Assembly (NCBI GenBank): GCA_014607495.2
Contig: CP053150.1
Coordinates: 9,382,495 to 9,446,494 of the forward strand
Length of the DNA stretch: 64,000 nt
Direction: 5' to 3'
Source of the DNA: Carposina sasakii
Taxonomy: Eukaryota > Arthropoda > Insecta > Lepidoptera > Carposinidae
The translations under genes were made by a program, and so were the position numbers. Positions within the stretch are counted from its first letter, which is position 1, and each line of letters starts with the position of its first letter. Shown here one piece after another: positions 1 to 11,041 of the stretch. The notes beneath the pieces were generated by a model. The model had not been told where the DNA came from, ran no database searches, and was given only the letters and a program-made list of their open reading frames with translations.

Positions 1-40
1 AGGGACAGCTGTGGGACACCACTATGGCTATATAAAAAAA
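1..40 (+). repeat. LINE 3'-terminal scrap
   Basis: The first bases read 'cagctgtgggacacc' followed by an A/T-rich tail. Lepidopteran non-LTR retrotransposon ends commonly carry 'ggcctttgcccagc(a/t)gtgggacac' near the end of the reading frame, then a simple tail. Only the last part is inside the window, so the element is cut by the window edge. The family name cannot be given from so little sequence. Confidence 0.4.
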
Positions 41-204
41 TAAAAATATTATGGAAAAAAATATATGGATTCATTTATTGAAAGTTTATTGTATCGTTTG
101 AAATCTATACTGAAATTAAAATCTGCTTAAATAACATGCTCAATGCATTTTAAAATCACACGCGATTCAAAAGATATCACTTTTTTTTAAAAAGCCTACC
201 TACA

Positions 205-235
205 TGGTGTCCCACTGCCGGGCAAAGGCGGTCCT
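205..235 (-). repeat. LINE 3'-terminal scrap, inverted
   Basis: The plus strand reads 'gtgtcccactgccgggcaaa', the reverse complement of the 'tttgcccggcagtgggacac' signature seen at lepidopteran LINE ends. It lies about 170 bp from the plus-strand scrap at the window start and in the opposite orientation. No coding frame is preserved. Confidence 0.45.
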
Positions 236-240
236 GATTT

Positions 241-2072
241 GGGGGACCTGTAGGAAAATATTAGTTAATTTTCCTTACTGAAAAATCTTGCCTATATTAT
301 GTTCGAAAATACGCATGAAAAATTTACATATCTATTTTCTCGACGACTGTCCATAATAAAATGATTTGAAAATCTAGAATTAAATATTTTGAGAATATAA
401 TATTATACTCGCTCATAAGCCTATCAATACAAACTCCCATTCTTCTACTGATGGTAATGTGGTAATGTGGATTTTTGTATGTGGCCTTTCGTACTATCCA
501 TCAAATTCACGCATGCGCAGTCGCTGAATTGCACGGCCTTAAACTGTTCATACATTTGAATAGTCCTAATAATAGAATTATAACCTATAGAAAGTGTGTT
601 CCAACCAAACGCAAGGCGAAAAAATAGGCATAAAATATCGACTTGACGTAAGCATGACATAAAATTAATGTTGCCTTAAAAATGTTTTTTCCCTAGATGT
701 GGGGAAATAGTCGATAAAATTATTATTGATGCTGAGAAGTATACTGATTTGCACACTCTTGTAGAATTATCGTGAAATTTAAATATATTAAAAGGAGATG
801 ATCGGACTTTTCCACATCATTGGTCCAAAAGTGTGACAAAAAAATACAATATTCTGTTTGAGGCCATTCTCCGTGGTTTTATTTCATTCAATAAAGGAAA
901 GGACGATGCCCATTTTAAAGATCTAATTTCAATTAAACATAATATTATAGTAACAATATGTATAGTTTTAAATAATTCGGTGAGAGAGCTTGCAGGTAAT
1001 TCCACAATCAATCAAAGAAAAAGATCCAACTACTAGTTCCGCCACTGTTTGAAGTTCAGATAATAATTATCACATAAATATTATTAAAATATATATTGAA
1101 ATATAAAGAGGTATATTTATCTATGGAAGCTAAATGAAATTGAATTAAAAATGTATGGCGGTGCTAGTAAATCGATTTAATTCGCCTTAAAGCAAAAATA
1201 TATTTTCATTATGATTATGATGTCGCCCCAGGGTTAATAATAAAATAAAGATGGGTATGTAGATTTATTTACTTTAAAATTTTCATCAAAATGAGCAGAA
1301 CATATACGTGACTGTGGTTTTGGTTTCCATGTATCTTCTCTCCGATTGAGTCTTACAATTTTAATCCAATTGTCAGCAGTTATTGAGTTAGCAGGAAATC
1401 TAAAATTCCAGAGTAATGAAAGAATCTGTTTTTATTCCTATCTTATTTTTCTTCTTTAAATAGTAAAAATTTAAATATATAAATATAGGCACGGTTCAGG
1501 GTTCCGGAACAGAAGTCAGAACCCTGAGAATAACATAATATGCATGTGTTATATTATAATTAATAAAGTTTCATTAGCCGACTCCATTTGGACGGAATAC
1601 ACTCATTCTCCTTTTTTAATTAAGTTATCATAAAATGTCATAATTTGATTATATTTCTTATAACAAAAAGACTGTAGGTAAGTATAACCGGAGTATTCAT
1701 AGTTGCGATAGGTAGTTACCTCCACTTTTACCTACAATCTGCATGTTTAAAAATGGGTAAAATTTCACACTTATGGCAACATTTTGTTTTCAATGACAGA
1801 TAAAAAAAATATGAAAATTTGATTGTGTATTTATTGTTTTATCAATGAAATTACGTAAAAACATCAAATATTTACCGGTGAAATGTGATGTTATTTATTT
1901 TCTTATGTTTTTGAGCATAGTTTTGGCAGGATCTCAGTGCACATTTCGTCATGGTAAGTCCTTTAGGTTGACATACACACGTAGCCACTGACCGCTGAGC
2001 ACTGAATGACAGAGCCGCGATTGGTTCAAATTTGCACCCATAAAAATTCCTAAAATCGGCCTTCGGACTATA
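241..2072. other. No gene recognised
   Basis: AT-rich sequence with short chance reading frames only (for example 445-660 minus, 833-1036 plus), none with protein-like composition or splice context. One 22-bp block 'aatagaattataacctatag' (about 573-594) recurs inverted near 2073-2095. Nothing else stands out. Confidence 0.5.
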
Positions 2073-2400
2073 CTTCTATAGGTTATAATTCTATTGTCCT
2101 AATGTTCAATAGTAAAAAGTAACAGTTATGTTACCTATAATGAATTGTGTCTTTATTGATATGTGTATTTAAACATGATTACTTTGCTGCTTTTTGACGT
2201 TTTCACGAAGAAGCAAGTTTAACGGTCCGAGATATTAATGGGAGTAGAATCGAGTTCCATGCGGTCGATTCGTTATTGTAGTATATTTATTTCATTACTG
2301 AACAACATTTATAAGTACTCGTAATAGGATTGTGTGTGTGTGTGTGAGACATTCTAAATAAGTCCCACGTTGGGCGCCAATTCTATAGTCCTAATGTACC
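2073..2400 (-). mobile_element. LTR-retrotransposon remnant with tRNA-Lys-type primer binding site
   Basis: On the minus strand, positions 2379-2362 read TGGCGCCCAACGTGGGAC. This is complementary to the 3' end of insect tRNA-Lys including CCA, and is the usual place where reverse transcription starts in tRNA-Lys-primed LTR elements. Just outside it, 'attctatagtcctaatgt' (2380-2397) repeats at 2089-2105 as 'attctattgtcctaatgt' with one mismatch, which could be the end of an LTR. No gag or pol reading frame is present, so this is at most a decayed piece. The binding-site match is direct; the LTR assignment is inference. Confidence 0.4.
2331..2346. repeat. (TG)n microsatellite
   Basis: Eight uninterrupted TG units directly upstream of the primer-binding-site-like sequence. 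Probably a simple slippage repeat. Confidence 0.9.
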
Positions 2401-4074
2401 TAAACTTATAAAATGAGATAGATTTGTTTTTTATAAATATAAATTCATTAAGGCCAGCTTTAATTTAGTTACTTTACTTAAGTTTAAGATACTATGAATA
2501 CAAATTGTAAAAATTGAAATCAAAAGAATACTAACAATTAGTAACTATGTAATTTTATCTAACTTAAAAGCTAAGATGAGTGGTAGAGCGTCAATAGATG
2601 ACGTGGTGATATTTTGTGCTACAGTAAGTACCTAAGTGTTAAGACGATGATGTAGAAAAAGTCATCTAATAAAATCAACCCTTACAGCAGTATAACAAAA
2701 CTTTCACATAGTTATCGTAAGTGCCCAAGTATAACGAAGTCAGTAAAAGCCTCCCCAAATTAAATCTAATTTTAATACAGGGAACTGTTAAAACGAGGTA
2801 ATGTCTTCAATTATGGAGTAAAACGGTACCAGTGCAGTGGGGAGAGCGTAGTGCCCAGTGAGTCACGCGGCCGGCCAGACGGCGCCGGCGCGACACGCAC
2901 TGTCTGAACCCTCCTTTACTGCACTTACCGCATAAATTATTTTCTTGTTTTCAAACGATAATAGTGCAGTTTGAAAGATTTAGTGCATAAAAAGTATGCA
3001 AGGACAAGGAAGTGCACTGTTTTCAGCTAATGGTACCGTTGTGAAGAACCTTTTTTGGCGGTGACAAATGTCTTAAAAATGTTGGGCTATTTATATGAGG
3101 ATTCGCCGGCGGAGGATTGTTGTAAAGATAGATCTCTACCTATTATCTAAGTTCATGATTCAGATGAGAATGCCCTGACATGAGCTTGTATTAAATGTTG
3201 TAGGTGTTAGGTTACATGTTTAAGTCCAAAACGATTTCTAGCGACAAAAATATGATTTATTGGTGATCACTTGTAATTAATTTGCTTCAATACTTATTAG
3301 GACAAGCCTATTAAAATACATTCAAAAATATTAATTTGGTACTAGACCTTAGATCTCCATGATTTTAGGTGATTTTTCGTGGAACTGATTTTATATTGTT
3401 TAATGACTAGATTTTGGTGACAAATCTATTATTTTGGGGCAAACTCTATTATTAAGGAAACAGAAAACGACTTCAATTGGTGACAGCTTAAATCATACCC
3501 GTATTAAATAGACACGACTAACAATAACCACTACTTGCTCTTTTTTGATTATTGTAGTTCATCTATTAAAAATAAGTACTTCATGCAAATTATTTAGTTG
3601 CTGATTTCAAGATTCGTATCTATAGGTAGTTTTAGCTTCAAACAGTTGCTGAATTATTAACCCACATAATAATATTCATAAGATATAATTTGTAGTCTTT
3701 AAAGTCCTCTAACATGTAAGTATTTGGTTATATTTCGACAGTTTTGTTACCCAATCGTGTCTCTGTGAAGATACAGATCACCATGAAATTTTGCATAACA
3801 ATAGTTTATTGCTGTGGAGAAGGACATTTGTAACATGTCAATTTTAATAGAGGACTGAGAAAAATGCTGAGGTTTTGAAATCAAGAAAATATTTTAAAAA
3901 TGTAATGAAAATATCTAAAGGGTCTAGTTACTTTTACGCGTAATTAATATGAGATTATATGTAGTACATAAGTACCTTTTTACATCTAGGTACGAGTATT
4001 TATTATGTGTTACGAATAATAATGAAGTATGCATTATCTTTTAATCTGTTTATTGAAAGGGGAATTATGTAATA
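2401..4074. other. No gene recognised; one GC-rich patch
   Basis: Mostly AT-rich and without usable reading frames. Positions about 2825-2925 are unusually GC- and CpG-rich for this window and contain 'gagtcac'. No ATG with an open frame and no clear donor follows, so a promoter or first exon cannot be claimed. A short block at 3201-3222 (taggtgttaggttacatgtt) recurs twice near 41.7-41.8 kb. Confidence 0.4.
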
Positions 4075-4142
4075 CACTTAATGGCTTTATTAATTCAGAT
4101 TATGTATGTGTAATTTTCAAATAAAAATCTATTCTATTCTAT
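4075..4142 (+). repeat. LINE-like 3' tail with (TCTAT)n
   Basis: The sequence runs 'caaataaaaatctattctat' and continues with tctat units. A pentamer tail after an AATAAA-like signal is typical of several lepidopteran non-LTR retrotransposon 3' ends. No coding part is seen upstream, so the copy would be strongly 5'-truncated. Confidence 0.4.
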
Positions 4143-5418
4143 TAATTAATTATCAGCAGCACTCTAACGTAGAATTCAGTATGACAATGTTATAATACGC
4201 TTTTCCAGCTAATCATGTGGGGAACTTCCCGCAATGTCATTCGTAGGTTACGGTACATACCTACATCATACCTATGCTGATGATTATTAAAAAAAGAACC
4301 AACTGAATAGTCTCATGTGCATGTAGCTTTAGGTACTGTTACATATCTGTAAGTTCTTGGTATGGTTTCTATTTAATCAACTAATTATATTTATTATAAT
4401 CCCGTTGTCTAGATGCCTTGTGTCTGAAACGACCGCAAGGCAGCTGTTATGCGGTCGTACTCCATCAGGGTAATGTGCTTGCAATAGTGCTGCTTGCGGT
4501 ATGAGGCCGCCTTACGTCTGTCACGACTTTACTATGCATAATAATGCGACTTAGATCGTTACATTACTTACAAAGAAAATCATAGCTGTACAAGTATCAG
4601 AGGTCTAGTCTAGAAATCATACACTCGTCATTCGTTGTTTATTGAATTTAACTGGTCAGTAAAGTTAGAAATAGGATTTATGAAAGAGCGCACCCTAGAA
4701 AGTCAGTCTTTCATTCACTGTAATGGTCAAAGCCATCTTGTAAATTGCAGTTTAAGGATTAATAAAATTAGAGAATAACGATGAGTATTAAGTACATAGC
4801 TGATGACTTTTTAAGCCTAATCTCAATTTTACACACCTATTCTGCACCTTACTTTAATTGGAAGTTCATTCAGAATCTAGACATTAAAATGGGGCTTTAA
4901 TTGCCGAAGAACGGTTTGTGCTAAGCTAAGCATTAAATTGTTTATGTTCCAACAAGTAAGTAGATATTAAAGTATATTTGCATTTAAAATTACGGAATAC
5001 TCGTACGTTTAATTTGCAGAGTATAAACTGCATATTTCTGAATAGTTATAACCATATTTAATGTGCTTTTAAAATTATTCTGGCAGGTATCCAATATAGT
5101 ATTTTATTGTCACTGTAATTAGAAATGACAAAAACAACAATATTTGTCATTCTATTGCTTCGTATGCACGTGTCAAAACAAGGAATTCCGATATGCTTTA
5201 GCTTCTTTGCTTATAATATTTTTGTAAAAAGAAAAAAAAGTGTTTATTCAGCGTATTTTCGACGAAGCTGTGAAGACGAGGCGGCAGACAGGCGAACTGA
5301 CGCACATTTTGTATTTATACATTTTATTTTTACAGTCTGTGTTAGAAATAAAATGGAATCAGACGGCCTGACATGACGTGCGCTTGAGATTACTGAATTA
5401 TTAAACAGTTACCCACGT
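4143..5418. other. No gene recognised
   Basis: AT-rich sequence. An 83-codon open stretch at 5125-5376 has no splice or family support and mixed composition, so it is not called. Confidence 0.5.
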
Positions 5419-5544
5419 TACCGTGCTATTATAAAAATCCTTAGACACGGTTTAGACGAAATATATATTTCGCTGTCAAATGTCATCTTAAACAGTGTTT
5501 AAAGAGTGTCTACCTTACCTCTCAAATTTGTAATAGCACCGTTA
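5419..5544. mobile_element. Foldback MITE, family A copy 1
   Basis: Ends pair as an inverted repeat ('ccgtgctattata' left, 'tgtaatagcaccgtta' right). The interior carries 'tcgctgtcaaatgtcat', which is also present in the copy at 32068-32206. Small size, inverted ends and several copies fit a non-autonomous DNA transposon. Superfamily not determined. Confidence 0.6.
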
Positions 5545-5873
5545 TTTTTATGTTTTACATGATTTATGTAGAATGACTGTGGATTAAGCTTCAAGAGTTA
5601 CTAGAGCTAAGATTAAGTAGAACTCACTGAACTGGCAACGAGACAATGAACTCTCGACTTTCTTGTTTTTGCTGTCTTTTAATACAAGCTCTGAGGACTT
5701 TCGATCAAACATTATGAGGATGCTGAGGATAGTTCAAATCTTTGCCTCCGAGACTAAATATTTCAATCAGACGCTATATTTTTCTAACCTAACCTACCTA
5801 TGGCTACTGTTTTATAATTTATTATAAATGTTTAGGATCACGTTGGATAGTGGTGGATTGGGAGTTACAACTC
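5545..5873. other. No gene recognised
   Basis: AT-rich linker between two small foldback elements. Nothing recognised. Confidence 0.5.
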
Positions 5874-5981
5874 TTAAAGTAGGATTTTTCCTATTGTGGA
5901 AAATAGATGCCGCTTTAAGCAACGTAGAGCGACATCTAGCCTGCAAATGGAAAAAATCCTGCTTTTAGAGTTCATGGTAAC
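5874..5981. mobile_element. Foldback MITE, family B copy 1
   Basis: About 108 bp. The left arm 'gttacaactcttaaagtagg' pairs with the right arm 'cctgcttttagagttcatgg' plus 'taac'. The same arms recur at 25103-25190 and in part at 10411-10446. Likely a very short non-autonomous DNA transposon. Confidence 0.6.
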
Positions 5982-8117
5982 GCTCATTATCTGTTATGTA
6001 TTTGCTTCTTTGCATTTTGTATAATAATTATTCTTCAATGCAATAGATAAGCATATGTTTAGGTAGATATATCATGTTTCCACGGGTTGCCTCGTCAACA
6101 GTTTTCTTACATGACTATCACTTATGTATAACTCGGATCAAATCTCCCTATGAAAGAATTAAAAAGTCTCCTTTTACGTGCACCTGACGCTTACCACATT
6201 TGCATACAGTGTGTATGTAAATGTGATTACAATCTTACTTACACACAAATTAACACAAGATGAAATACTCGCACCTGCAATTCGAACAAAAGTTTTATCT
6301 TAAAGTAGATACTTACTTTAAAAGATATCTGCACACATCTAACATAGGTAATTATATCATTATAATTCAACAGTCTTGCTCTTCTTCATAATATCCATTT
6401 AAAATCCATCGCTCGAAGACCAATTTTCTAAAAAGACATCAAAACACACAGGTATATTTAGCCATCAATAGTCGCCTGAAGATTAATGGCTGATGGCTAC
6501 AATACCCTACACCCGGTGCCGGTGGGTCATTTATATCCTTCTGGCTTATCAATAAAGCAGTTGCCATTGTATACTGAAGAAAGATACTGATGTGTAGGTA
6601 CCTCTGCTATTAATACAAAAAGGTATTTGTATAGAAATAAAGATATTGGGCTTGAGTCATTTGTCATTTTCTTGCTATGACGGTTGCAACGATAAGAATA
6701 TCATTGCATCAAGCTCAAAGGTAACAATAATTTGAAACCAGTCTTGTTTTAATTGATCAAAATGTATAAAAACATAAACGTATTTAGAGAATATTATCAT
6801 GGAAATAGGTAAAGATTGTAAAAAAGCTAATTACATTATTTTATATTTGTGAATAAAAATGTAATCTGCTTGAGTGCCAAATAAATAAAAAATTTAATAA
6901 AAAATATTAGAATCATCAATATAATTAAATAGAGTGCAAATATAGGCTAAAAATAGTAAATTTCTCCCACTTAAATATATCAAAAGATACTGAATTAATA
7001 TTCATAAAATGTACCAAAACCATTCAAGTTAAGGGACTTTGACCTCCAATCTAAAGCTTTATCTGAGTGAAAGTAAAGCGGAGCAAAGTGACCTCGATCA
7101 CCCAATGTCCCGGTCCATTACTTACCCCTAATGGATATTTACACTTGGAGTGGACGTAAAAAGTCGCTCCTTATAAACAACTCGATCGTCCAGCCAGAGC
7201 TTCGTGATAAGACATAGAGGAGTTGGCTTGGTGGAGAAATTGCTTTGCTTCCATGATGTCAAATTCTGCCCGCAGCCTTTACCCCATGAACGACTTTTAA
7301 CTTCGCGGTAAACTTAATAAATACTAACTTTTTAACTTTCTGTCTGCCCTTTTCGCGGTGAGACAACTGGATTGAAAGGCATAGGGATACCTACTTTGAA
7401 CCATGAGGATTGATAAAGGCAAGTTACATACCCGCGGGCGATTACATAACAACGGCAACAAGTTGAAAATAAAGTCGCCGCCGCGTCACCCATGTTGCAC
7501 GGCAGGATGTAGGTATGGTTAAATTCATGTAACTAGTGATTGGTTCATTCTTAGGCGTTTGCTATATTATTAGCCTATTTTGTTAGCGCATCTCCTCTCT
7601 GTAATTCCTCCATGTTGAGAAGCATAATGGGAGAACATAAAACAGAGTAAGTGTAAAAGCGAACTCTCTAATTCGTTTCATTGAATAAATTTGTCGAACT
7701 TCGTGGATTATCATATCTTCTCAGACTCCAAATTAGTTTAATGACATATTTGAAGCACGTAGAGCTTTTAGCTTTCTAAAATAATGAAGTTTATCACGTG
7801 TAAGAGTGATAACGGGCGTACCAATACGTGTGGTTCAGTTTGCTCATAATGATCTGACTTTTTAACCGTTCTTCGATAACTATACTTAAATAGATACATA
7901 TTACCTATTTTACATACATACATGTAGGACGGACTACACACGGCTGTCTTCCCAAAAATGATAGGTAGAATTGCAGGATTGCGAGAGAGATCCTGCAGCT
8001 ACGCGTTTAGCACGCGAGGTAATATGTGAAATTCTTAAATACTGATGTGTATCTATGCTATAAATGTTTAATAACTAGAAAAAGATATGCTTGCACTAAA
8101 AGCTATTTAATAATGTT
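5982..8117. other. No gene recognised
   Basis: AT-rich DNA without open frames that look coding and without repeats recognised by eye, apart from a short palindrome-like 'acccggtgccggtgggt' near 6510-6530. Confidence 0.45.
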
Positions 8118-8940
8118 TTTAAAACAAAAAACCGACTTCCTTCCAAACTCGAGCTTACTAAAATAAAATTTTACTAAAGGGCAAATATATATTGCGTTAA
8201 GCCGTGTACGAAGTTTAAAGGCATAATATTGTCAGATTTATATGCCAGCAAATGATTAAATAGGCCACATGACAAAAGAGAGAAATGAGTAGGCTTCGAA
8301 ACTTTACGTCTGACAATATAAGCAACATATTATTACACTCATTCTTCCTGCCCTGTTCCCAATCATTTGAAGTCGGTGCAATATGTAGGTACTCTTCTTT
8401 CATTCATCCCTATTATCCGTCATCTCGTTATTCTCATGTCTACCTCTTCCTCTATAACCATCTTACTTCGGACACGGCTTAACGCAACATATAATTACAC
8501 GACTTAACACAATTATCTTCATCTTCGTAAGCCTATTGCAGTCCACTACTGGACGTAGGCCTCCCACTGCCATAGGGGGATTTTGTTACTAAAAAGTTCC
8601 ACTATCTGTTTTTCAGCGGCTCCATCATCAGACCCTCGTTTCCTTTATATTATGTGTAGCTTACCAAAATTCTCTTCCTTAGAGATTCCATCATCAGATG
8701 TTATGTTTTATATGTAGGTGATCAAAACGCTCAGTAAAAGTATACGATTTCTCTCGATTTCTCCAAGATCCCATCATCAGATCCTGATATGGTGAATATG
8801 GGACCAACTTGGAAGTATACCATGACCAACTATAAAAAAAATTGAAATCGGTTCATAAATGACGGAGTTCCGAGGTAACACACATAAAAAAAAAACATAC
8901 AGACGAATTGATAACCTCTCTTTTTGAAGTCGGTTAAAAA
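8118..8940. mobile_element. Composite repeat with 'aaccgacttc' / 'gaagtcggtt' ends
   Basis: The left end carries 'aaaaaaccgacttc' and the right end 'tttttgaagtcggttaaaaa', an end sequence I recognise as very common in lepidopteran genomes. Near the right end, 'aaatcggttcataaatgacg' and 'cagacgaattgataacctct' also match the usual pattern of that family. The copy is interrupted by a second palindromic element (8187-8492) and contains a 'gtccactactggacgtaggc' fragment (about 8529-8590). No protein is encoded. Family name not recalled. Confidence 0.6.
8187..8492. mobile_element. Nested foldback element
   Basis: The terminal inverted repeat 'atattgcgttaagccgtgt' (left) and 'acacggcttaacgcaacata' (right) encloses about 305 bp. 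Inner blocks around 'aatattgtcaga' and 'tctgacaatata' pair as well, which explains the two overlapping open frames on opposite strands here. It sits inside the repeat at 8118-8940, so it inserted later. Confidence 0.65.
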
Positions 8941-9733
8941 CAACATAAATTTTCCAACCCTAAAAAATTACACGCGTTAATGAATGCATGGTGTATGAGA
9001 ATAATTTATCATGAGGTGGGTAGGTACTCGTACCTATGCTACTTTTATTTTAAAACCGAGTTATCATTGTACAAAACCTCTTTCAGTCACGCACGTTCTC
9101 TATTTTTGTGGGATTACTCACCGAATAATACGTTCCGGAATGCCGAAATGTTTTTTATCCTGCTCAGATTTCGGTGAAATATTTTTACAAATACGCTGTG
9201 GGAAGGAACATATGGGGCTGGCATAACTACATTAAAGTAGTTTTAAGTTCGTAAATAATATAAGAATAAAAAAAGGTACATATATTCAAAATTTTTAAAT
9301 TCAAATTCAACAATTTATTCGACATGAAAGTATTAACAAACTTATTTGTCCATTGTCATTTCTTATAGTTATGTTAATGTTACTTTCTATGTTCGCATCC
9401 CAAAATGAAAAGGTATATTTAAGGGTGTAATTAATGATTTCGCATTGCGTAACCTAGCCATTATAGGTATCTAGCAGTAGGTAAGTAGGTATTAACGTAC
9501 TTACGTGAACAAACATACATCATTCTACTCTGGAAAAGGTTAACTCGGTTTGAGCAAAGTGGCGTACAGATTGACGAAGAAACATAAAAGTAAGATAGGT
9601 AGATTAGATACACATTTTTAATATTTAAAACCTAGAATTATACCTAGAAGTATTAAATTTAAGACAATTTAAAAATAACGTTGCCAAAATCGTAATTTAA
9701 ATGAGATGGTAAAATTCATCATCCGCGTTAAGT
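8941..9733. other. No gene recognised
   Basis: AT-rich. Overlapping open frames at 8980-9226 have no protein-like character. Nothing else seen. Confidence 0.45.
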
Positions 9734-9850
9734 GACCCGATAGCTCAGTTGATAGAGCGATGCACGGAATGCGAGAGGTCGTGAGTTCAAATCTCACTCG
9801 GGTGAATTTTTTTTCATTTTCTTATTAATATTTCATAACATTTTTTAAAG
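9734..9850 (+). mobile_element. tRNA-derived SINE, copy 1
   Basis: Positions 9734-9805 fold like a tRNA. Acceptor GACCCGA/TCGGGTG pairs at six of seven positions. U8-A9, D-stem GCTC/GAGC and T-arm GTGAG-TTCAAAT-CTCAC are intact, so the internal A and B boxes for RNA polymerase III are present. The anticodon stem does not pair properly. An AT-rich 3' part beginning with a T-run and 'cattttcttattaata' follows and is shared with the copy at 17735. A shared non-tRNA tail marks a SINE rather than a tRNA gene. Confidence 0.65.
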
Positions 9851-9905
9851 CTAAACATTGCCTTTGACAGATATTCCATATATTTTCCTGTTAAATGTCA
9901 TTTTA
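9846..9905. mobile_element. Partial family A MITE
   Basis: 'aaagctaaacattgcct' with 'tattccatatattttcctgt' and 'aaatgtcat' closely follows the interior of the copy at 32068-32206. Terminal repeats are missing, so this is a fragment, directly after the SINE tail. Confidence 0.5.
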
Positions 9906-10874
9906 ATTAACTAACTTTCGATGAAAAATATATTTATTCCAACAACAACATTTATTCATAACATATGCAGACAATACATAACTTTTATCCAAAAAGAAAT
10001 ATTCCGTTACAATTTGAACGCGTTCTTACATAGCTCCGTACATCGCGGCAGCCGGCACGTGGGCGGGCGGGCGTCGCATTTTGGTGTCCTTCAGTATAAC
10101 TGCATAGTTTATTCCTGCCCCACACATTCATATTAATGGCCACGAAAGTCTCAAAGAGAGGTGAGAACACGTTCTGTGTACGGAACCGAGGTTAGAAGTA
10201 ATTACATGTTGGTTTGTATTTTCCGTTATACACGAACGTTGCGTATGAACTCAGGTGGGGGTATATTATAATATAACAGTCTCAAAGTTTATTTTCTAAT
10301 GAGTTCTTAGTTTATGGCATAAGGAAGAATGCTAGGTGCCTTTATTCATTTCGGTTATAGATCTCGAATAGTCACAGTAAAATATATAATGGAAGGTTCA
10401 TTTGTAGTGCAGTAAAGTGGAAACAATCCTGCTTTAAAAGTTCATATTTATTTTATACATGTGTTAATTGAATAGCAGATATATGCCATATACATATTTT
10501 AATAGCTGCCTATAACCACAAGCCTTGGACTTTAGTTTATAGACATATTATATCTTGCAGGTGCGACAATTAGTAATGGTAAGGGCAAAAGAAGATGCAG
10601 GTGCAGCCAATATTGCCAGTAGAGCCAGTATTCAGTATTTTTATTACGTAGGTATCCAGGTCAATACGAAGCTATAAGGTTATTGTAGCAGTAGGTATAT
10701 GCTAACAGCTCTTTGTACAGAGTATAAGAAGGAACTGGATTTAGTCTGGTTATTTCAATTACATTTTTCGATTTCCTTATTGATTGTGGATAAGCTTGTA
10801 ATGATTTTAAAGTTAGTGGAATTGTCCTACCTACTGGGTATGGGCAATATACATACATTATGTTTTACACTATA
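9906..10874. other. No gene recognised; partial family B MITE
   Basis: AT-rich with one GC-rich patch around 10025-10080. Positions 10411-10446 hold 'aaacaatcctgctttaaaag' plus 'ttcat', one arm of the family B foldback. Open frames at 9921-10136 and 9985-10170 are opposite-strand shadows of the GC-rich patch. Confidence 0.4.
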
Positions 10875-11041
10875 CAGGGTGTAACAAAAGGGGTATGATA
10901 AGCGAAATTCTATAAATATAGCCCACTATAGAAAACCTATCCACAAAATTTGGGAACTTTCATGTTTATTTTCCTGAGATTGTGGAGAATTCCATTCAAC
11001 TAATAATATTGTGAGAATACATATGATTTTGACTCTATACT
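10875..11041. mobile_element. 'cagggtgtaacaaaa' foldback MITE, left part
   Basis: Begins 'cagggtgtaacaaaagg' after TATA and follows the complete copy at 53679-53937: 'atagcccactatag', 'cctatccacaaaatttg', the palindrome centre, then the start of the right arm. It stops near 11041. The missing right terminus ('atagcatttcgcttaa' ... 'ttttgttacacc') appears at 12386-12423. TA at the ends suggests a Tc1/mariner-type target, by inference. Confidence 0.65.

Noticed and set aside
8215..8482. Pair of overlapping small genes
   Set aside because: Opposite-strand frames arising from the arms of the nested palindrome.
9734..9805. Functional tRNA gene
   Set aside because: The anticodon stem does not pair, the first acceptor pair is mismatched, and the same non-tRNA tail follows a second diverged copy; this is a SINE.
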